In this document: positions 58,699 through 64,000 of the stretch, piece by piece
How positions within the stretch are numbered: position 1 is the first letter of the stretch
How the letters are laid out: every line of letters starts with the position of its first letter
Assembly (NCBI RefSeq): GCF_024168485.1
Contig: NZ_JALJVY010000016.1
Span: forward strand, 24,809-88,808
Reading direction: 5' to 3'
Origin: Sphingobium sp. OAS761
Lineage (GTDB): Bacteria; Pseudomonadota; Alphaproteobacteria; Sphingomonadales; Sphingomonadaceae
DNA: 64,000 bases
Program-made: the position numbers and the translations under genes
The notes under the pieces: model-generated
Database searches by the model: none
What the model saw: only the letters and a program-made list of their open reading frames with translations
What the model was told of the DNA's origin: nothing

Positions 58699-59781
58699 GT
58701 GAGCACTTCGTCCTCGCTCTATCCCGTCATTCTCTCCGGTGGGTCGGGCACGCGTCTTTGGCCTTTGTCCCGGCCCGAATGCCCCAAGCAATTCATCCCG
58801 CTGGTCACGGACCGGTCGATGATGCAGGAAACGATCCTGCGCGCATCCGGTCTTGCCGGCCTTGCGCCCGCGCTTGTGGTTTCCAGCGCGAATCACGTTT
58901 CCCTGATCGTCGAACAGCTTGCGGCGATCGACCATGATCCCTCGGCCATCCTGCTCGAGCCGGAAGGGCGCAACACCGCGCCGGCGATAGCGCTCGCCGC
59001 GCAATGGATAGCCAAACGGGATCGTGACGCGCTGATGCTGGTGATGCCGTCGGACCATGTCATCGCCGATGTCCCGAGTTTCCATCGCGCCGTCGCGGCG
59101 GCGATGCCCGCCGCACGATCGGGACGTTTGGTCACCTTCGGTATCCAGCCGCATTATGCGGAAACGGGCTATGGCTATATCGCTAAGGGATCGGCTCTGG
59201 ACGCTGCCGAATCGGTTTTTTCGGTCGCGCAATTTGTCGAAAAGCCGCCGCGCGAACGCGCGGAGGCTTTTCTGAAGGGCGGGGTCCATTATTGGAATGG
59301 TGGAATATTCCTGTTCAACGCCGGCGTTTTTCTGGACGAACTGGCCGCTCATGCGCCCGAGGTGGCATCAGCGGCGCAGAAAGCCCTGTCGGGGGCTCGC
59401 CACGTGGGTGACCAGGTCTTGCCCGATGCCGCCGCCTTTTGTGCCAGCCCGGACATCTCGATCGACGTGGCTGTCATGGAAAGGACAGGTCGCGCCGCCG
59501 TGGTGCCGGTCGACATGGGATGGTCGGATGTCGGGTCCTGGGATGCGCTCTGGGCGATCCGTGACCGGGATAGTTCCGGAAACAGCGAAAAAGGGGCGGT
59601 CATCAACGTCGATGGCGCGGGTAATCTCATCTATGTCGATGGCGGGCCGCCGGTTGCCGCTGTCGGTCTGACGAATTCCGTGGTCGTTTCGACCGCCCAG
59701 GGCGTATTGATCATGCCGCGGGACCGGGCGCAGGATGTGAAAGCTGTCGTCGATCTGGTCAAGAAAGGCGCGCTGGACTGA
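58699..59781 (+). CDS. manC: Mannose-1-phosphate guanylyltransferase
   Basis: This 360-residue nucleotidyltransferase makes GDP-mannose. The signature VILSGGSGTRLWPLSRPECPKQF is at residues 9-31, and MPSDHVIADVPSFHRAV and EGRNTAPAIALAA follow. It covers only the transferase part; the isomerase (cupin) function lies in a separate gene on the opposite strand. The start is uncertain: GTG at 58699 gives the usual short lead before VILSGG, while TTG at 58684 or 58675 would add residues. The gene converges on manA. Confidence 0.88.
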   Translation: MSTSSSLYPVILSGGSGTRLWPLSRPECPKQFIPLVTDRSMMQETILRASGLAGLAPALVVSSANHVSLIVEQLAAIDHDPSAILLEPEGRNTAPAIALAAQWIAKRDRDALMLVMPSDHVIADVPSFHRAVAAAMPAARSGRLVTFGIQPHYAETGYGYIAKGSALDAAESVFSVAQFVEKPPRERAEAFLKGGVHYWNGGIFLFNAGVFLDELAAHAPEVASAAQKALSGARHVGDQVLPDAAAFCASPDISIDVAVMERTGRAAVVPVDMGWSDVGSWDALWAIRDRDSSGNSEKGAVINVDGAGNLIYVDGGPPVAAVGLTNSVVVSTAQGVLIMPRDRAQDVKAVVDLVKKGALD

Positions 59782-59791
59782 GCGCGGTTGC

Positions 59792-60598
59792 TCAGGCCAT
59801 GGTGGCCAGAAGTATCGAAGAGGGGTGATCGGCGGTGACCGTCGCTGCATCTTCGCAGAGCCAGCATTCGCCCCGCGCCCAGCATTCTTCGCCGATCGTG
59901 CCGTTTCCTTCAATCGGTATGAACCAGGTCGGTCCGGACGCAGGCAATGTCATGGTAGCGCCGGCCGCCAGTCGGCCGAACTCCAACCGGAAGGGGGCAT
60001 CGGGTGGAGAAATCAGGCCCCCGCCCGCGTCCGGCGCCACATGGGCAGGTACTCGGTCATAGGGCGTCAGGCTGGACACCGACAGACCTTCCTCCAGGTG
60101 CAGTTCCCGCGCCCGGCCATAATCGTACAGGCGATAGGTCACATCCCGGTTCTGCTGGATTTCAGCGAGAACGATCCCGGCACCGATGGCATGGACAGTG
60201 CCCGGCGGGATGAAATAACAGTCGCCCGGTCTGACGGGCTTCCAATCGATCATGCTTTCGATCGATCCATCGACCGCCGCGGCACGGAACCGCTCGGGGG
60301 ACATCTGCTCCCGCAGGCCGATGCCGAGGACAGCGCCCGGGTTGCAGTCCAATATGTACCAGATTTCCTGCTTGCCTCCCGACAAGCCGGCTTCCCGTGC
60401 CTGCCGGTCATCGGGATGGACCTGGATCGACAAGCGCTCGCTGGTGGCCAGATATTTGACAAGCAGCGGCGGTGTCGGCCCGTCATCTGCCTCAAACCAC
60501 ATCTCGCCGATGCGGCGGCCGCCGGCATCGCCGAAGAGGTCGGGCAAGACGTCCCGACCCCAGGGTTTCTCGACAAGGCGGGGACGCAATTTCAGCAT
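59792..60598 (-). CDS. manA: Class I mannose-6-phosphate isomerase
   Basis: This 268-residue zinc isomerase converts fructose-6-phosphate and mannose-6-phosphate. Zinc-site segments are LSIQVHPDD, KQEIWYILD (glutamate) and FIPPGTVHAIGAGIVLAEIQQNRDVTYRLYDYG with the catalytic histidine. It feeds mannose phosphate to GDP-mannose synthesis. It is the last gene of the minus-strand unit after the Wza-like gene (34 nt) and converges on manC with a 10-nt gap. Confidence 0.9.
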   Translation of the reverse strand: MLKLRPRLVEKPWGRDVLPDLFGDAGGRRIGEMWFEADDGPTPPLLVKYLATSERLSIQVHPDDRQAREAGLSGGKQEIWYILDCNPGAVLGIGLREQMSPERFRAAAVDGSIESMIDWKPVRPGDCYFIPPGTVHAIGAGIVLAEIQQNRDVTYRLYDYGRARELHLEEGLSVSSLTPYDRVPAHVAPDAGGGLISPPDAPFRLEFGRLAAGATMTLPASGPTWFIPIEGNGTIGEECWARGECWLCEDAATVTADHPSSILLATMA

Positions 60599-60632
60599 CG
60601 ACCGACGACCGTTTCCGCTTGTATCGCTGTCG

Positions 60633-61808
60633 TCAGTTGCGGCTCACGGCATTGTCGATGGCAACCAGCGGAAGCACCGTGGACGCGAACAGGCCGATGA
60701 CCCTTTGTGCTTCTGCGACCGGGTTGTTCGAAACATAGATGACGTCCTTGTTCCGGACGGGGAAGTGCTGCATCGCGAAATAGGTCGCCGGGTCCTTCAT
60801 GTCGACGCGATAAACGACGGGAATGCGGCCATCGGGGGCGACCGACACATCGGCAGCGCGATCGGGCACCAGGGCCGGATCTTCCCAGCGGAACAGGAAC
60901 ACGCCCTTCGGATCGGCCCGGCCGTCCAGCAATCCGCCGATCCGGCCCAGCGCTTGGGCCAGGGTGATGCCGGTGGCCTCGAAATTGACCTCTTGATTCC
61001 GGCCGGCCGCGCCAAGCGCGGTGAAACTGTAAGGCTGGAACAGGGCGGTGACGATATCGCCCGCCCGAAGGACCACATTTTGTCGCGGATCGCTGATCAC
61101 CGACGCCATGGGCATCGTGTAGACTTGACCGTCGCGGCTGATCTGGATGGTGATCTTCTCCGATGGCTGCTTGGCACCGCCCGCGGCTGCTATCGCGTCA
61201 AGGATGGTTTCGCCCTTCGGCGTAAGGGGCACCCGCATGCTGTTGCCGACCTCGCCCACGACCGAGACATTCGCGCTCATGTTGCGGATGATACGCACCG
61301 CGACCTGGGGAAGGTGGGCCTTGCCGCGCAACCGGGCGGTAATGTCGCGCTCGATTTCCGTTGGCGTGCGGCCTGCGACCCGAACGAGGCCTGCGAAAGG
61401 AATCGAGATATTGCCGGTCGATCCGACGATGAATTCCGGCAGCGCCGTCGCGCGGCTGGTATCGACCGACGTTTCGATCATGCTGGAACTGAACAGCACC
61501 GCAGGCGGCGCTTCCCAGATCGTCACCAGCAGCACGTCGCCGCGCCCAACGATTTCCCCGATCGCCGGCGACTGGCCGAGCTGGGTCGAGAAATCGGAAT
61601 ATGTCGGTGTCTGCTGGCGGGCCAGCGTTTGCTCGTCCAGGCGGATCACCTGCATGCCCCGGATCGAGGTGCTCCGTCCATCGCCCGCGTGGGCAACGCG
61701 CTGGGTGCTCGGCCCCATCGATGTACAGGCCGCGGTCCCCAGCAGGGCGACCAACAGGGCAAGGCGGGGGAGACGTGCTCCGATCCGACGGTTCGACAAA
61801 CGGTTCAT
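60633..61808 (-). CDS. Wza-family polysaccharide export lipoprotein
   Basis: This 391-residue outer-membrane protein has a lipoprotein signal (LALLVALLGTAAC, C28). The Poly_export domain (VLLVTIWEAPPAVLF, ISIPFAGLVRVAGRTPTEIE region) and SLBB-type domains (VSVVGEVGNSMRVPLT) follow. It would form the exit channel for an exopolysaccharide or capsule. No co-polymerase (Wzc) is visible in the window, but the locus continues to the right. Confidence 0.88.
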   Translation of the reverse strand: MNRLSNRRIGARLPRLALLVALLGTAACTSMGPSTQRVAHAGDGRSTSIRGMQVIRLDEQTLARQQTPTYSDFSTQLGQSPAIGEIVGRGDVLLVTIWEAPPAVLFSSSMIETSVDTSRATALPEFIVGSTGNISIPFAGLVRVAGRTPTEIERDITARLRGKAHLPQVAVRIIRNMSANVSVVGEVGNSMRVPLTPKGETILDAIAAAGGAKQPSEKITIQISRDGQVYTMPMASVISDPRQNVVLRAGDIVTALFQPYSFTALGAAGRNQEVNFEATGITLAQALGRIGGLLDGRADPKGVFLFRWEDPALVPDRAADVSVAPDGRIPVVYRVDMKDPATYFAMQHFPVRNKDVIYVSNNPVAEAQRVIGLFASTVLPLVAIDNAVSRN

Positions 61809-61931
61809 GAAGTCTCCTACTGCCCTCGGCTCGATCTGGCATCCCCGATAGCCGAAAGCGATGCCATCATTTCAAACAACAGGCCGTCGCTGGTTGCAAG
61901 ACTAATATCGACCAGCCGCGCCCCGTTCACC

Positions 61932-62837
61932 TCACGCCGTCAGCATCCATTCTATGGTAGACTCTAGCGGTACGCGCGCGAGAGCACCAGTGATCGCTTC
62001 GAGCCGGGCGGCGCTGCCGCACAGCGTTTTCACCTCGTCCGCCCGTACGAAAGCGGGGTTTACCCGTACGCTGAAGTCATGACCGGAAATGCGGCGAGCC
62101 ATGTCCAGCACGTCCTCCAGGGTCACCGCCTGGCCGGAACAGACATTGAAGGTGCCGCCGATGGCGGCGGGTGCCTCCAGCAGCCGTGCATAGGCATCAA
62201 CCACCGTGCGCACATCGGAAAAATCGCGCGCGACATCCAGATTGCCCAGCTCGATCTCGCGTGCCCGGCGCCGGACATGATCGACGATCTTGGGGATCAG
62301 GAAATTCGTGGACTGACCGACACCGGTATAGTTGAACGGACGCGTGACAATGATGGGCAGGCGAGTCGATGCCAGGCGGCAGATCAGTTCGCCCGCCACC
62401 TTGGTCACGCCGTAATCATTGGCCGGCGCCGGTGCCATGCTTTCGTCCAGCGTACCTCCGCGATCATTGCCGTAGACGTTCGCGCTGCTCGCCATCAGGA
62501 TCGAGCGAGGCTTGTGCGGCATCGCTTCCAGGGCGCCGAGCAGATGACGCGTTCCGATCACGTTCGTCCGGTACATTTCGGCCACGTCGCCATGCGCGAC
62601 AAAGGCAATCGCGGCGAGGTGGACGACATGATCGGGCTTTACCCGGTCGAGAACGGTGCGCAGGCCGTCCGGGTCCGTCAGATCGCAAACATGGGAGGCG
62701 ACGACGCCGGGAACAGGAGCCGCGGAGGGTTCGCGAAGCAACCCGACGACCTCATGACCCGCTTTCGCCAACCTTTCGGCAAGATATCGGCCGGTAAAAC
62801 CGGCAACGCCCGTGATCAGGGTTCTGGTCATCGCCAT
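61932..62837 (-). CDS. rmd: GDP-6-deoxy-D-mannose reductase (Rmd-type)
   Basis: This 301-residue short-chain dehydrogenase/reductase has the NAD-binding motif LITGVAGFTGRYLAERLAKAG and the catalytic Ser-Tyr-x3-Lys set (ASSANVYGND and NDYGVTKVAGE). It is 7 nt downstream of gmd. The pair would turn GDP-mannose into GDP-D-rhamnose. The N-terminus is unlike GDP-fucose synthase (no HRGMVGSA motif), which favours Rmd over Fcl. Assignment rests on family resemblance and context. Confidence 0.8.
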   Translation of the reverse strand: MAMTRTLITGVAGFTGRYLAERLAKAGHEVVGLLREPSAAPVPGVVASHVCDLTDPDGLRTVLDRVKPDHVVHLAAIAFVAHGDVAEMYRTNVIGTRHLLGALEAMPHKPRSILMASSANVYGNDRGGTLDESMAPAPANDYGVTKVAGELICRLASTRLPIIVTRPFNYTGVGQSTNFLIPKIVDHVRRRAREIELGNLDVARDFSDVRTVVDAYARLLEAPAAIGGTFNVCSGQAVTLEDVLDMARRISGHDFSVRVNPAFVRADEVKTLCGSAARLEAITGALARVPLESTIEWMLTA

Positions 62838-62844
62838 TCCCCCG

Positions 62845-63879
62845 TCAGAAACTCGCCCCTGCCTCGTTCCGCCGCAGGTCCGCCTTGACCATCATGTCGC
62901 ACAATTGCTCCAGGCTCGTCTCCGGCGCCCAGTCCAGCTTTTCCTTCGCGTAGCTGGGGTCGCCGATCAGGAGATCGACCTCGGCCGGGCGATAGAATCG
63001 GGGATCGATGCGCATGACGGTACGACCGCTGGCGGCGTCGACCGCGACTTCGTCCTCACCTGCGCCGGAGAATTCGACGTCGATGTCCGCCGCCCTGAAG
63101 GCGAGACGGACGAAGTCGCGAACGGTTTCCGTGCGATTGGTGGCGAGTACATAGGTATCGGGTTCGTCCACCTGCAACATGCGCCACATGCCCTCGACAT
63201 ATTCCTTGGCAAAGCCCCAGTCGCGCTTGGCATCGATGTTGCCGAGCAACAGGCAGTCGAGCTTGCCCTGCGCGATCTTGGCGACGCTGTCGGTGATCTT
63301 GCGCGTCACGAACTCGCGGCCGCGCAACGGGCTTTCATGATTGAACAGAATGCCGCTGCAACCGAAGATGCCATAGCTCTCGCGATGGTTGACCGTGCAC
63401 CAATGTGCATAGAGCTTTGCCACGCCATAGGGGCTGCGCGGCCAGAAGGGAGTGGATTCGCTTTGCGGGATGGCCTGCACCTTTCCGAACATTTCGGATG
63501 TGCTGGCCTGATAGAAGCGGATTGCGGGATTAACGATTCGGATCGCCTCCAGCAGGTGCAGCGGTCCGATCCCGGTGATGGCCGCAGTGGTCAGCGGTTG
63601 GTCGAAAGACACGCCGACGAAGCTCTGGGCCGCGAGATTATAGATCTCGGTTGCGCCGGATTGTTGCAGCAGACGGATCGAGGTCGACAGGTCGGTGAGG
63701 TCATATTCGACCAGATGCAGATTGGGATGATCGTGGACCCCCAATTCCTCGATCCGCCAGAAGTTGACCGAACTGGTACGGCGATAGGTGCCGTAGACCT
63801 TATATCCCTTGCCCAGCAGCAATTCGGCGAGATAGGCGCCGTCCTGACCGGAAATGCCCGTAACGATAGCTGTTTTCAT
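62845..63879 (-). CDS. gmd: GDP-mannose 4,6-dehydratase
   Basis: This 344-residue extended-SDR enzyme makes GDP-4-keto-6-deoxy-mannose. The NADP motif [20 protein letters not shown] is at residues 8-27, and [24 protein letters not shown] and [12 protein letters not shown] (catalytic Tyr and Lys) follow. These are diagnostic for Gmd. It lies between the partial UDP-glucose dehydrogenase-like gene (24 nt upstream) and rmd. Confidence 0.95.
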   Translation of the reverse strand: MKTAIVTGISGQDGAYLAELLLGKGYKVYGTYRRTSSVNFWRIEELGVHDHPNLHLVEYDLTDLSTSIRLLQQSGATEIYNLAAQSFVGVSFDQPLTTAAITGIGPLHLLEAIRIVNPAIRFYQASTSEMFGKVQAIPQSESTPFWPRSPYGVAKLYAHWCTVNHRESYGIFGCSGILFNHESPLRGREFVTRKITDSVAKIAQGKLDCLLLGNIDAKRDWGFAKEYVEGMWRMLQVDEPDTYVLATNRTETVRDFVRLAFRAADIDVEFSGAGEDEVAVDAASGRTVMRIDPRFYRPAEVDLLIGDPSYAKEKLDWAPETSLEQLCDMMVKADLRRNEAGASF

Positions 63880-63903
63880 CGGTTGGTTCCGTTTTCTTTC
63901 TAC

Positions 63904-64000
63904 TTAGGCCAAGTTTCCAGCGCCGCCGACGCGGGAGAGTGTGAATCCGGCGGCTTGAGCTTCGGTGAGCGGGTATATGTTGCGCAGGTCGACGAGTGCA
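63904..64000 (-). CDS. C-terminal end of a UDP-glucose/GDP-mannose dehydrogenase (partial)
   Basis: The last 31 codons read LVDLRNIYPLTEAQAAGFTL and then SRVGGAGNLA before TAA. DLRNIY followed by AAGF is typical of the C-terminus of UDP-glucose 6-dehydrogenase. The gene enters from the right edge of the window and points toward gmd. If the identity holds, the locus also makes UDP-glucuronate for polymer synthesis. Confidence 0.7.
   Translation of the reverse strand, partial: ALVDLRNIYPLTEAQAAGFTLSRVGGAGNLA

Overview
The window is GC-rich, gene-dense chromosomal DNA from an alphaproteobacterium, most probably a member of the Sphingomonadaceae (Sphingobium/Sphingomonas-like). This placement is an inference. 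It rests on the FixLJ/FNR-controlled cbb3 oxidase locus, the mdh-sucD-sucA-sucB-lpd block, the CTATAT-type -10 element before dnaK, a vgr-related zinc protein, and a polysaccharide locus making GDP-mannose-derived sugars. No rRNA, tRNA, CRISPR, insertion sequence, prophage or attachment site was seen. This is mainly core genome with a polysaccharide locus at the right edge.

Left region (1-9352): end of a FixL-type kinase, FixJ, an Fe-S FNR regulator, then ccoNOQP (high-affinity cytochrome cbb3 oxidase) and its assembly genes ccoGHIS. A perfect FNR/FixK box lies before ccoN. Next come a secreted TPR-CHAT (caspase-like) protein converging on ccoS, cysS, a Bax-inhibitor-1 family membrane protein, and a three-gene overlapping cassette: HIT protein, CDP-alcohol phosphotransferase, CDP-glycerol glycerophosphotransferase-like protein. 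That cassette looks like an uncharacterised lipid- or envelope-modification pathway.

Central region (17.6-34 kb): sdhB without the rest of sdh, a PaaI thioesterase and zapE; a PAP2 phosphatase; the TCA block mdh, sucD (no sucC), sucA, sucB, lpd with a strong terminator; a copper chaperone plus metallopeptidase-like pair; dnaK-dnaJ; an APC permease.

Translation/NAD/PRPP region (34-50.4 kb): gltX, nadE, prs, small membrane and VOC proteins, hisN, an AsmA-family protein, rpmI-rplT, a LysE exporter, pheS-pheT, a secreted hypothetical protein, an aldose-1-epimerase-like protein and prfC.

Right region (50.4-64 kb): a gamma-glutamylcyclotransferase-like protein, then a cluster of very small membrane proteins including a PspC-domain protein behind a near-consensus sigma-54 promoter; DUF72; a cyclophilin; an acyl-CoA dehydrogenase with its MerR regulator and a palindromic operator; a COG2509-type flavoprotein; a TSUP exporter. 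The window closes with a polysaccharide precursor/export locus (manC, manA, Wza-like, rmd, gmd, ugd-like end) that would supply GDP-mannose, GDP-D-rhamnose and UDP-glucuronate and export a polymer. Four small genes (58-aa ccoQ, and 41-, 34- and 27-aa membrane peptides) were read directly from the sequence.
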